From: Alitta virens
Lineage: Eukaryota; Annelida; Polychaeta; Phyllodocida; Nereididae
Reading direction: 5' to 3'
DNA: 64,000 nt
Assembly: GCA_932294295.1 (NCBI GenBank)
Contig: OW028584.1
Span: 10,052,407-10,116,406 of the forward strand
Shown: piece by piece, positions 47,134 through 60,003 of the stretch
How the letters are laid out: the number at the start of each line of letters is the position of its first letter
How positions within the stretch are numbered: the first letter of the stretch is position 1
Position numbers and translations under genes: made by a program
The notes under the pieces: generated by a model
What the model was told of the DNA's origin: nothing
Database searches by the model: none
What the model saw: only the letters and a program-made list of their open reading frames with translations

Positions 47134-48704
47134 AACTTCTGACAAGCTTGTACAAGCCTGTAACTCTAGCCCGATGCAGTTCTGTGATATATAGTAAATG
47201 TAATATAGAGTGCCAGTCAATACGGATGCAAGGTCAACCTATACAGGCTCCTACGGGACCCCCTTGGGGTCTAAGGTGTGCGCCAGTCATTTGTAGCCAA
47301 GAACAACCCAGGCGTGCTCCACCAATATCAGCAGTTGCTGGTCTGCTTCCCCAATGATAGCGCCCACTACGTCATCGTGCGTCTGGAATTCACAGCCACC
47401 CTGAATGACGACAGAGACGTCTTTCACTACTTCCAAGACATCGACACCACGGCCAAGCGAAATATCACCTGAATCTGGGTAACAAAGGCGAGACGGTTGT
47501 TTCAGACAACCCCACAGCCAAGTCCAGTCGACTGGACCTTCATGGATCCAGACGCGGCACCCGGATGTGTCTGAGAAGTGTCACCTGCCTCAAGTAACTT
47601 CTGACAAGCTTGTACAAGCCTGTAACTCTAGCCCGATCCAGTTCTGTGATATATAGTTCTAATATAGAGTGCAAGTCAATACGGATGCAAGGTCAACCTA
47701 TACAGGATCCTCTGGGACCCCTTGGGGTCTAAGGTGTGCGCCAGTCATTTGTAGCCAAGAACAACCCGGGCGTGCTCGACCAAAATCAGCAGTTGCTTGT
47801 CTGGTTCCCCAATGATGGCGCCCACTACGTCATCGTGCGTCTGGAATTCACAGCCACCCTGAATGATCACAGCGACGTCTTTCACTGCTACAAAGACATC
47901 GACACCACGGCCAAGCGAAATGTCACCTGAATCCGGGTAACAAAGGCGACACTGTTGTTTCAGACAAGTGCCACTCACTCAACCCCACAGTCAAGTCCAG
48001 TCGACTGGACCTTCAAGGATCCAGACGCGGCACCCGGATATGTGAGAGAAATGTCACCTGCCTAAAGTAACTTCTGACAAGTTTGTACAAGCCTGAAACT
48101 CTAGCCCGATGCAGCTCTGGCACAACCAGGTCAATTTGGCCACCTGGTGCAACGGGCTGCGGCGTGTCAGCGCAAGATCACCTGTCCGCACCAGACCAAC
48201 TGCTGCTGCGGTAACTATACCTCTTCCACGCGTACAACCAGACAAGGCGGATTCTGGACGAGAGGCTGGCTCCAATAGTGATATATAGCAAAGCTAATAA
48301 TGACTGCAAGTCAATACGGATGCAAGGTCAACCTATTCAGGGTCCTCCGGCACCCCCTTGGGGTCTAAGGTGTGCGCCAGTCATTTGTAGCCAAGACCAA
48401 CCCGGGCGCGCTCGACCAAAATCAGCAGTTGCTAGTCTGGTTCCCCAATGATGGCGCCCACTGCATCATCGTGCGTCTGGAATTCACATCCACCCAGAAT
48501 GACGACAGCGACGTCTTTCACTGCTACCAAGACATCGAAACCACGGCCAAGCGAAATGTGACCTTAATCCGGGTAACAAAGGCGAGACTGTTGTTTCAGA
48601 CAAGTGCCACTCACTCAACCCCACAGCCATGTCCAGTCGACTGGACCTTCATGGATCCAGACGCGGCACCCGGATGTGTCTGAGAAGTGTCACCTGCCTA
48701 AAGT
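47134..48704. repeat. HOR block 20, 1,571 bp (one 462-bp unit lost)
   Basis: Units are 47134-47595 (gatgcag, cctatacag, cacggcc, M2 tail, and the tctgcttcc variant at 47346), M3 47596-48068 (private T at 47798) and M4 48069-48704 with cacgcg and ctgcatc. Its merged unit has a different mix of M1 and M2 sites from block 19. Confidence 0.95.
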
Positions 48705-50737
48705 AACTTCTGACAAGCTTGTACAAGCCTGTAACTCTAGCCCGATGCAGTTCTGTGATATATAGTAAATGTAATATAGAGTGCCAGTCAATACGGATGC
48801 AAGGTCAACCTTTACAGGCTCCTACGGGACCCCCTTGGGGTCTAAGGTGTGCGCCAGTCATTTGTAGCCAAGAACAACCCAGGCGTGCTCCACCAATATC
48901 AGCAGTTGCTGGTCTGGTTCCCCAATGATAGCGCCCACTACGTCATCGTGCGTCTGGAATTCACAGCCACCCTGAATGACGACAGAGACGTCTTTCACTA
49001 CTTCCAAGACATCGACACCATGGCCAAGCGAAATATCACCTGAATCTGGGTAACAAAGGCGAGACGGTTGTTTCAGACAACCCCACAGCCAAGTCCAGTC
49101 GACTGGACCTTCATGGATCCAGACGCGGCACCCGGATGTGTCTGAGAAGTAACACCTGCCTCAAGTAACTTCTGACAAGCTTGTACAAGCCTGTAACTCT
49201 AGCCCGATCCAGTTCTGTGATATATAGTAAATGTAATATAGAGTGCCAGTCAATACGGATGCAAGGTCAACCTATACAGGCTCCTACGGGACCCCCTTGG
49301 GGTCTAAGGTGTGCGCCAGTCATTTGTAGCCAAGAACAACCCAGGCGTGCTCCACCAATATCAGCAGTTGCTGGTCTGGTTCCCCAATGATAGCGCCCAC
49401 TACGTCATCGTGCGTCTGGAATTCACAGCCACCCTGAATGACGACAGAGACGTCTTTCACTACTTCCAAGACATCGACACCACGGCCAAGCGAAATATCA
49501 CCTGAATCTGGGTAACAAAGGCGAGACGGTTGTTTCAGACAACCCCACAGCCAAGTCCAGTCGACTGGACCTTCATGGATCCAGACGCGGCACCCGGATG
49601 TGTCTGAGAAGTGTCACCTGCCTCAAGTAACTTCTGACAAGCTTGTACAAGCCTGTAACTCTAGCCCGATCCAGTTCTGTGATATATAGTTCTAATATAG
49701 AGTGCAAGTCAATACGGATGCAAGGTCAACCTATACAGGATCCTCTGGGACCCCTTGGGGTCTAAGGTGTGCGCCAGTCATTTGTAGCCAAGAACAACCC
49801 GGGCGTGCTCGACCAAAATCAGCAGTTGCTGGTCTGGTTCCCCAATGATGGCGCCCACTACGTCATCGTGCGTCTGGAATTCACAGCCACCCTGAATGAT
49901 CACAGCGACGTCTTTCACTGCTACAAAGACATCGACACCACGGCCAAGCGAAATGTCACCTGAATCCGGGTAACAAAGGCGACACTGTTGTTTCAGACAA
50001 GTGCCACTCACTCAACCCCACAGTCAAGTCCAGTCGACTGGACCTTCAAGGATCCAGACGCGGCACCCGGATATGTGAGAGAAATGTCACCTGCCTAAAG
50101 TAACTTCTGACAAGTTTGTACAAGCCTGAAACTCTAGCCCGATGCAGCTCTGGCACAACCAGGTCAATTTGGCCACCTGGTGCAACGGGCTGCGGCGTGT
50201 CAGCGCAAGATCACCTGTCCGCACCAGACCAACTGCTGCTGCGGTAACTATACCTCTTCCACGCGTACAACCAGACAAGGCGGATTCTGGACGAGAGGCT
50301 GGCTCCAATAGTGATATATAGCAAAGCTAATAATGACTGCAAGTCAATACGGATGCAAGGTCAACCTATTCAGGGTCCTCCGGCACCCCCTTGGGGTCTA
50401 AGGTGTGCGCCAGTCATTTGTAGCCAAGACCAACCCGGGCGCGCTCGACCAAAATCAGCAGTTGCTAGTCTGGTTCCCCAATGATGGCGCCCACTGCATC
50501 ATCGTGCGTCTGGAATTCACATCCACCCAGAATGACGACAGCGACGTCTTTCACTGCTACCAAGACATCGAAACCACGGCCAAGCGAAATGTGACCTTAA
50601 TCCGGGTAACAAAGGCGAGACTGTTGTTTCAGACAAGTGCCACTCACTCAACCCCACAGCCATGTCCAGTCGACTGGACCTTCATGGATCCAGACGCGGC
50701 ACCCGGATGTGTCTGAGAAGTGTCACCTGCCTAAAGT
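48705..50737. repeat. HOR block 21, canonical 2,033 bp
   Basis: Units are M1 48705-49166, M2 49167-49628, M3 49629-50101 and M4 50102-50737 with cacgcg and ctgcatc. It lacks the tctgcttcc variant found in blocks 20, 22, 23 and 24. Confidence 0.95.
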
Positions 50738-52770
50738 AACTTCTGACAAGCTTGTACAAGCCTGTAACTCTAGCCCGATGCAGTTCTGTGATATATAGTA
50801 AATGTAATATAGAGTGCCAGTCAATACGGATGCAAGGTCAACCTATACAGGCTCCTACGGGACCCCCTTGGGGTCTAAGGTGTGCGCCAGTCATTTGTAG
50901 CCAAGAACAACCCAGGCGTGCTCCACCAATATCAGCAGTTGCTGGTCTGCTTCCCCAATGATAGCGCCCACTACGTCATCGTGCGTCTGGAATTCACAGC
51001 CACCCTGAATGACGACAGAGACGTCTTTCACTACTTCCAAGACATCGACACCATGGCCAAGCGAAATATCACCTGAATCTGGGTAACAAAGGCGAGACGG
51101 TTGTTTCAGACAACCCCACAGCCAAGTCCAGTCGACTGGACCTTCATGGATCCAGACGCGGCACCCGGATGTGTCTGAGAAGTAACACCTGCCTCAAGTA
51201 ACTTCTGACAAGCTTGTACAAGCCTGTAACTCTAGCCCGATCCAGTTCTGTGATATATAGTAAATGTAATATAGAGTGCCAGTCAATACGGATGCAAGGT
51301 CAACCTATACAGGCTCCTACGGGACCCCCTTGGGGTCTAAGGTGTGCGCCAGTCATTTGTAGCCAAGAACAACCCAGGCGTGCTCCACCAATATCAGCAG
51401 TTGCTGGTCTGGTTCCCCAATGATAGCGCCCACTACGTCATCGTGCGTCTGGAATTCACAGCCACCCTGAATGACGACAGAGACGTCTTTCACTACTTCC
51501 AAGACATCGACACCACGGCCAAGCGAAATATCACCTGAATCTGGGTAACAAAGGCGAGACGGTTGTTTCAGACAACCCCACAGCCAAGTCCAGTCGACTG
51601 GACCTTCATGGATCCAGACGCGGCACCCGGATGTGTCTGAGAAGTGTCACCTGCCTCAAGTAACTTCTGACAAGCTTGTACAAGCCTGTAACTCTAGCCC
51701 GATCCAGTTCTGTGATATATAGTTCTAATATAGAGTGCAAGTCAATACGGATGCAAGGTCAACCTATACAGGATCCTCTGGGACCCCTTGGGGTCTAAGG
51801 TGTGCGCCAGTCATTTGTAGCCAAGAACAACCCGGGCGTGCTCGACCAAAATCAGCAGTTGCTGGTCTGGTTCCCCAATGATGGCGCCCACTACGTCATC
51901 GTGCGTCTGGAATTCACAGCCATCCTGAATGATCACAGCGACGTCTTTCACTGCTACAAAGACATCGACACCACGGCCAAGCGAAATGTCACCTGAATCC
52001 GGGTAACAAAGGCGACACTGTTGTTTCAGACAAGTGCCACTCACTCAACCCCACAGTCAAGTCCAGTCGACTGGACCTTCAAGGATCCAGACGCGGCACC
52101 CGGATATGTGAGAGAAATGTCACCTGCCTAAAGTAACTTCTGACAAGTTTGTACAAGCCTGAAACTCTAGCCCGATGCAGCTCTGGCACAACCAGGTCAA
52201 TTTGGCCACCTGGTGCAACGGGCTGCGGCGTGTCAGCGCAAGATCACCTGTCCGCACCAGACCAACTGCTGCTGCGGTAACTATACCTCTTCCACGCGTA
52301 CAACCAGACAAGGCGGATTCTGGACGAGAGGCTGGCTCCAATAGTGATATATAGCAAAGCTAATAATGACTGCAAGTCAATACGGATGCAAGGTCAACCT
52401 ATTCAGGGTCCTCCGGCACCCCCCTGGGGTCTAAGGTGTGCGCCAGTCATTTGTAGCCAAGACCAACCCGGGCGCGCTCGACCAAAATCAGCAGTTGCTA
52501 GTCTGGTTCCCCAATGATGGCGCCCACTGCATCATCGTGCGTCTGGAATTCACATCCACCCAGAATGACGACAGCGACGTCTTTCACTGCTACCAAGACA
52601 TCGAAACCACGGCCAAGCGAAATGTGACCTTAATCCGGGTAACAAAGGCGAGACTGTTGTTTCAGACAAGTGCCACTCACTCAACCCCACAGCCATGTCC
52701 AGTCGACTGGACCTTCATGGATCCAGACGCGGCACCCGGATGTGTCTGAGAAGTGTCACCTGCCTAAAGT
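50738..52770. repeat. HOR block 22, canonical 2,033 bp
   Basis: Units are 50738-51199 (C at 50950), M2 51200-51661, M3 51662-52134 (private T at 51923) and M4 52135-52770 with cacgcg, ctgcatc and a private C at 52424. Confidence 0.95.
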
Positions 52771-54803
52771 AACTTCTGACAAGCTTGTACAAGCCTGTAA
52801 CTCTAGCCCGATGCAGTTCTGTGATATATAGTAAATGTAATATAGAGTGCCAGTCAATACGGATGCAAGGTCAACCTATACAGGCTCCTACGGGACCCCC
52901 TTGGGGTCTAAGGTGTGCGCCAGTCATTTGTAGCCAAGAACAACCCAGGCGTGCTCCACCAATATCAGCAGTTGCTGGTCTGCTTCCCCAATGATAGCGC
53001 CCACTACGTCATCGTGCGTCTGGAATTCACAGCCACCCTGAATGACGACAGAGACGTCTTTCACTACTTCCAAGACATCGACACCATGGCCAAGCGAAAT
53101 ATCACCTGAATCTGGGTAACAAAGGCGAGACGGTTGTTTCAGACAACCCCACAGCCAAGTCCAGTCGACTGGACCTTCATGGATCCAGACGCGGCACCCG
53201 GATGTGTCTGAGAAGTAACACCTGCCTCAAGTAACTTCTGACAAGCTTGTACAAGCCTGTAACTCTAGCCCGATCCAGTTCTGTGATATATAGTAAATGT
53301 AATATAGAGTGCCAGTCAATACGGATGCAAGGTCAACCTATACAGGCTCCTACGGGACCCCCTTGGGGTCTAAGGTGTGCGCCAGTCATTTGTAGCCAAG
53401 AACAACCCAGGCGTGCTCCACCAATATCAGCAGTTGCTGGTCTGGTTCCCCAATGATAGCGCCCACTACGTCATCGTGCGTCTGGAATTCACAGCCACCC
53501 TGAATGACGACAGAGACGTCTTTCACTACTTCCAAGACATCGACACCACGGCCAAGCGAAATATCACCTGAATCTGGGTAACAAAGGCGAGACGGTTGTT
53601 TCAGACAACCCCACAGCCAAGTCCAGTCGACTGGACCTTCATGGATCCAGACGCGGCACCCGGATGTGTCTGAGAAGTGTCACCTGCCTCAAGTAACTTC
53701 TGACAAGCTTGTACAAGCCTGTAACTCTAGCCCGATCCAGTTCTGTGATATATAGTTCTAATATAGAGTGCAAGTCAATACGGATGCAAGGTCAACCTAT
53801 ACAGGATCCTCTGGGACCCCTTGGGGTCTAAGGTGTGCGCCAGTCATTTGTAGCCAAGAACAACCCGGGCGTGCTCGACCAAAATCAGCAGTTGCTGGTC
53901 TGGTTCCCCAATGATGGCGCCCACTACGTCATCGTGCGTCTGGAATTCACAGCCACCCTGAATGATCACAGCGACGTCTTTCACTGCTACAAAGACATCG
54001 ACACCACGGCCAAGCGAAATGTCACCTGAATCCGGGTAACAAAGGCGACACTGTTGTTTCAGACAAGTGCCACTCACTCAACCCCACAGTCAAGTCCAGT
54101 CGACTGGACCTTCAAGGATCCAGACGCGGCACCCGGATATGTGAGAGAAATGTCACCTGCCTAAAGTAACTTCTGACAAGTTTGTACAAGCCTGAAACTC
54201 TAGCCCGATGCAGCTCTGGCACAACCAGGTCAATTTGGCCACCTGGTGCAACGGGCTGCGGCGTGTCAGCGCAAGATCACCTGTCCGCACCAGACCAACT
54301 GCTGCTGCGGTAACTATACCTCTTCCACTCGTACAACCAGACAAGGCGGATTCTGGACGAGAGGCTGGCTCCAATAGTGATATATAGCAAAGCTAATAAT
54401 GACTGCAAGTCAATACGGATGCAAGGTCAACCTATTCAGGGTCCTCCGGCACCCCCTTGGGGTCTAAGGTGTGCGCCAGTCATTTGTAGCCAAGACCAAC
54501 CCGGGCGCGCTCGACCAAAATCAGCAGTTGCTAGTCTGGTTCCCCAATGATGGCGCCCACTACATCATCGTGCGTCTGGAATTCACATCCACCCAGAATG
54601 ACGACAGCGACGTCTTTCACTGCTACCAAGACATCGAAACCACGGCCAAGCGAAATGTGACCTTAATCCGGGTAACAAAGGCGAGACTGTTGTTTCAGAC
54701 AAGTGCCACTCACTCAACCCCACAGCCATGTCCAGTCGACTGGACCTTCATGGATCCAGACGCGGCACCCGGATGTGTCTGAGAAGTGTCACCTGCCTAA
54801 AGT
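52771..54803. repeat. HOR block 23, canonical 2,033 bp
   Basis: Units are 52771-53232 (C at 52983), M2 53233-53694, M3 53695-54167 and M4 54168-54803. The M4 returns to the common cactcg and tacatc alleles, marking the right edge of the local minority-allele cluster. Confidence 0.95.
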
Positions 54804-57031
54804 AACTTCTGACAAGCTTGTACAAGCCTGTAACTCTAGCCCGATGCAGTTCTGTGATATATAGTAAATGTAATATAGAGTGCCAGTCAATACGGATGCA
54901 AGGTCAACCTTTACAGGCTCCTACGGGACCCCCTTGGGGTCTAAGGTGTGCGCCAGTCATTTGTAGCCAAGAACAACCCAGGCGTGCTCCACCAATATCA
55001 GCAGTTGCTGGTCTGCTTCCCCAATGATAGCGCCCACTACGTCATCGTGCGTCTGGAATTCACAGCCACCCTGAATGACGACAGAGACGTCTTTCACTAC
55101 TTCCAAGACATCGACACCATGGCCAAGCGAAATATCACCTGAATCTGGGTAACAAAGGCGAGACGGTTGTTTCAGACAACCCCACAGCCAAGTCCAGTCG
55201 ACTGGACCTTCATGGATCCAGACGCGGCACCCGGATGTGTCTGAGAAGTAACACCTGCCTCAAGTAACTTCTGACAAGCTTGTACAAGCCTGTAACTCTA
55301 GCCCGATGCAGTTCTGTGATATATAGTAAATGTAATATAGAGTGCCAGTCAATACGGATGCAAGGTCAACCTATACAGGCTCCTACGGGACCCCCTTGGG
55401 GTCTAAGGTGTGCGCCAGTCATTTGTAGCCAAGAACAACCCAGGCGTGCTCCACCAATATCAGCAGTTGCTGGTCTGGTTCCCCAATGATAGCGCCCACT
55501 ACGTCATCGTGCGTCTGGAATTCACAGCCACCCTGAATGACGACAGAGACGTCTTTCACTACTTCCAAGACATCGACACCACGGCCAAGCGAAATATCAC
55601 CTGAATCTGGGTAACAAAGGCGAGACGGTTGTTTCAGACAACCCCACAGCCAAGTCCAGTCGACTGGACCTTCATGGATCCAGACGCGGCACCCGGATGT
55701 GTCTGAGAAGTGTCACCTGCCTCAAGTAACTTCTGACAAGCTTGTACAAGCCTGTAACTCTAGCCCGATCCAGTTCTGTGATATATAGTTCTAATATAGA
55801 GTGCAAGTCAATACGGATGCAAGGTCAACCTATACAGGATCCTCTGGGACCCCTTGGGGTCTAAGGTGTGCGCCAGTCATTTGTAGCCAAGAACAACCCG
55901 GGCGTGCTCGACCAAAATCAGCAGTTGCTGGTCTGGTTCCCCAATGATGGCGCCCACTACGTCATCGTGCGTCTGGAATTCACAGCCACCCTGAATGATC
56001 ACAGCGACGTCTTTCACTGCTACAAAGACATCGACACCACGGCCAAGCGAAATGTCACCTGAATCCGGGTAACAAAGGCGACACTGTTGTTTCAGACAAG
56101 TGCCACTCACTCAACCCCACAGTCAAGTCCAGTCGACTGGACCTTCAAGGATCCAGACGCGGCACCCGGATATGTGAGAGAAATGTCACCTGCCTAAAGT
56201 AACTTCTGACAAGTTTGTACAAGCCTGAAACTCTAGCCCAAGCGAAATGTCACCTGAATCCGGGTAACAAAGGCGACACTGTTGTTTCAGACAAGTGCCA
56301 CTCACTCAACCCCACAGTCAAGTCCAGTCGACTGGACCTTCAAGGATCCAGACGCGGCACCCGGATATGTGAGAGAAATGTCACCTGCCTAAAGTAACTT
56401 CTGACAAGTTTGTACAAGCCTGAAACTCTAGCCCGATGCAGCTCTGGCACAACCAGGTCAATTTGGCCACCTGGTGCAACGGGCTGCGGCGTGTCAGCGC
56501 AAGATCACCTGTCCGCACCAGACCAACTGCTGCTGCGGTAACTATACCTCTTCCACTCGTACAACCAGACAAGGCGGATTCTGGACGAGAGGCTGGCTCC
56601 AATAGTGATATATAGCAAAGCTAATAATGACTGCAAGTCAATACGGATGCAAGGTCAACCTATTCAGGGTCCTCCGGCACCCCCTTGGGGTCTAAGGTGT
56701 GCGCCAGTCATTTGTAGCCAAGACCAACCCGGGCGCGCTCGACCAAAATCAGCAGTTGCTAGTCTGGTTCCCCAATGATGGCGCCCACTACATCATCGTG
56801 CGTCTGGAATTCACATCCACCCAGAATGACGACAGCGACGTCTTTCACTGCTACCAAGACATCGAAACCACGGCCAAGCGAAATGTGACCTTAATCCGGG
56901 TAACAAAGGCGAGACTGTTGTTTCAGACAAGTGCCACTCACTCAACCCCACAGCCATGTCCAGTCGACTGGACCTTCATGGATCCAGACGCGGCACCCGG
57001 ATGTGTCTGAGAAGTGTCACCTGCCTAAAGT
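54804..57031. repeat. HOR block 24, 2,228 bp (195-bp duplication)
   Basis: Units are M1 54804-55265 (C at 55016, cctttacag), 55266-55727, M3 55728-56200 and enlarged M4 56201-57031. It begins the second copy of the 7,233-bp cassette. Confidence 0.95.
56045..56434. repeat. 195-bp direct tandem duplication, copy 4
   Basis: Copies at 56045-56239 and 56240-56434. The second copy starts 33,893 bp after the equivalent in block 9 and has the same junction. Confidence 0.93.
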
Positions 57032-60003
57032 AACTTCTGACAAGCTTGTACAAGCCTGTAACTCTAGCCCGATGCAGTTCTGTGATATATAGTAAATGTA
57101 ATATAGAGTGCCAGTCAATACGGATGCAAGGTCAACCTTTACAGGCTCCTACGGGACCCCCTTGGGGTCTAAGGTGTGCGCCAGTCATTTGTAGCCAAGA
57201 ACAACCCAGGCGTGCTCCACCAATATCAGCAGTTGCTGGTCTGGTTCCCCAATGATAGCGCCCACTACGTCATCGTGCGTCTGGAATTCACAGCCACCCT
57301 GAATGACGACAGAGACGTCTTTCACTACTTCCAAGACATCGACACCATGGCCAAGCGAAATATCACCTGAATCTGGGTAACAAAGGCGAGACGGTTGTTT
57401 CAGACAACCCCACAGCCAAGTCCAGTCGACTGGACCTTCATGGATCCAGACGCGGCACCCAGATGTGTCTGAGAAGTAACACCTGCCTCAAGTAACTTCT
57501 GACAAGCTTGTACAAGCCTGTAACTCTAGCCCGATGCAGTTCTGTGATATATAGTAAATGTAATATAGAGTGCCAGTCAATACGGATGCAAGGTCAACCT
57601 ATACAGGCTCCTACGGGACCCCCTTGGGGTCTAAGGTGTGCGCCAGTCATTTGTAGCCAAGAACAACCCAGGCGTGCTCCACCAATATCAGCAGTTGCTG
57701 GTCTGGTTCCCCAATGATAGCGCCCACTACGTCATCGTGCGTCTGGAATTCACAGCCACCCTGAATGACGACAGAGACGTCTTTCACTACTTCCAAGACA
57801 TCAACACCACGGCCAAGCGAAATGTGACCTTAATCCGGGTAACAAAGGCGAGACTGTTGTTTCAGACAAGTGCCACTCACTCAACCCCACAGCCATGTCC
57901 AGTCGACTGGACCTTCATGGATCCAGACGCGGCACCCGGATGTGTCTGAGAAGTGTCACCTGCCTAAAGTAACTTCTGACAAGCTTGTACAAGCCTGTAA
58001 CTCTAGCCCGATGCAGTTCTGTGATATATAGTAAATGTAATATAGAGTGCCAGTCAATACGGATGCAAGGTCAACCTTTACAGGCTCCTACGGGACCCCC
58101 TTGGGGTCTAAGGTGTGCGCCAGTCATTTGTAGCCAAGAACAACCCAGGCGTGCTCCACCAATATCAGCAGTTGCTGGTCTGGTTCCCCAATGATAGCGC
58201 CCACTACGTCATCGTGCGTCTGGAATTCACAGCCACCCTGAATGACGACAGAGACGTCTTTCACTACTTCCAAGACATCGACACCATGGCCAAGCGAAAT
58301 ATCACCTGAATCTGGGTAACAAAAGCGAGACGGTTGTTTCAGACAACCCCACAGCCAAGTCCAGTCGACTGGACCTTCATGGATCCAGACGCGGCACCCG
58401 GATGTGTCTGAGAAGTAACACCTGCCTCAAGTAACTTCTGACAAGCTTGTACAAGCCTGTAACTCTAGCCCGATCCAGTTCTGTGATATATAGTAAATGT
58501 AATATAGAGTGCCAGTCAATACGGATGCAAGGTCAACCTATACAGGCTCCTACGGGACCCCCTTGGGGTCTAAGGTGTGCGCCAGTCATTTGTAGCCAAG
58601 AACAACCCAGGCGTGCTCCACCAATATCAGCAGTTGCTGGTCTGGTTCCCCAATGATAGCGCCCACTACGTCATCGTGCGTCTGGAATTCACAGCCACCC
58701 TGAATGACGACAGAGACGTCTTTCACTACTTCCAAGACATCGACACCACGGCCAAGCGAAATATCACCTGAATCTGGGTAACAAAGGCGAGACGGTTGTT
58801 TCAGACAACCCCACAGCCAAGTCCAGTCGACTGGACCTTCATGGATCCAGACGCGGCACCCGGATGTGTCTGAGAAGTGTCACCTGCCTCAAGTAACTTC
58901 TGACAAGCTTGTACAAGCCTGTAACTCTAGCCCGATCCAGTTCTGTGATATATAGTTCTAATATAGAGTGCAAGTCAATACGGATGCAAGGTCAACCTAT
59001 ACAGGATCCTCTGGGACCCCTTGGGGTCTAAGGTGTGCGCCAGTCATTTGTAGCCAAGAACAACCCGGGCGTGCTCGACCAAAATCAGCAGTTGCTGGTC
59101 TGGTTCCCCAATGATGGCGCCCACTACGTCATCGTGCGTCTGGAATTCACAGCCACCCTGAATGATCACAGCGACGTCTTTCACTGCTACAAAGACATCG
59201 ACACCACGGCCAAGCGAAATGTCACCTGAATCCGGGTAACAAAGGCGACACTGTTGTTTCAGACAAGTGCCACTCACTCAACCCCACAGTCAAGTCCAGT
59301 CGACTGGACCTTCAAGGATCCAGACGCGGCACCCGGATATGTGAGAGAAATGTCACCTGCCTAAAGTAACTTCTGACAAGTTTGTACAAGCCTGAAACTC
59401 TAGCCCGATGCAGCTCTGGCACAACCAGGTCAATTTGGCCACCTGGTGCAACGGGCTGCGGCGTGTCAGCGCAAGATCACCTGTCCGCACCAGACCAACT
59501 GCTGCTGCGGTAACTATACCTCTTCCACTCGTACAACCAGACAAGGCGGATTCTGGACGAGAGGCTGGCTCCAATAGTGATATATAGCAAAGCTAATAAT
59601 GACTGCAAGTCAATACGGATGCAAGGTCAACCTATTCAGGGTCCTCCGGCACCCCCTTGGGGTCTAAGGTGTGCGCCAGTCATTTGTAGCCAAGACCAAC
59701 CCGGGCGCGCTCGACCAAAATCAGCAGTTGCTAGTCTGGTTCCCCAATGATGGCGCCCACTACATCATCGTGCGTCTGGAATTCACATCCACCCAGAATG
59801 ACGACAGCGACGTCTTTCACTGCTACCAAGACATCGAAACCACGGCCAAGCGAAATGTGACCTTAATCCGGGTAACAAAGGCGAGACTGTTGTTTCAGAC
59901 AAGTGCCACTCACTCAACCCCACAGCCATGTCCAGTCGACTGGACCTTCATGGATCCAGACGCGGCACCCGGATGTGTCTGAGAAGTGTCACCTGCCTAA
60001 AGT
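57032..60003. repeat. HOR block 25, 2,972 bp (contains hybrid monomer)
   Basis: Units are M1 57032-57493 (private A at 57461), hybrid 57494-57970, M1 57971-58432 (A at 58324), M2 58433-58894, M3 58895-59367 and M4 59368-60003. The A at 58324 matches blocks 10 and 13 in register. Confidence 0.94.
57494..57970. repeat. Hybrid monomer, M1/M2 5' part joined to M4 3' part (477 bp), copy 4
   Basis: Same junction tract as the other hybrids. It carries a private A at 57803 (catcaacacc) that changes an aspartate codon to asparagine in the fused 103-codon frame (57638-57949). Confidence 0.9.
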
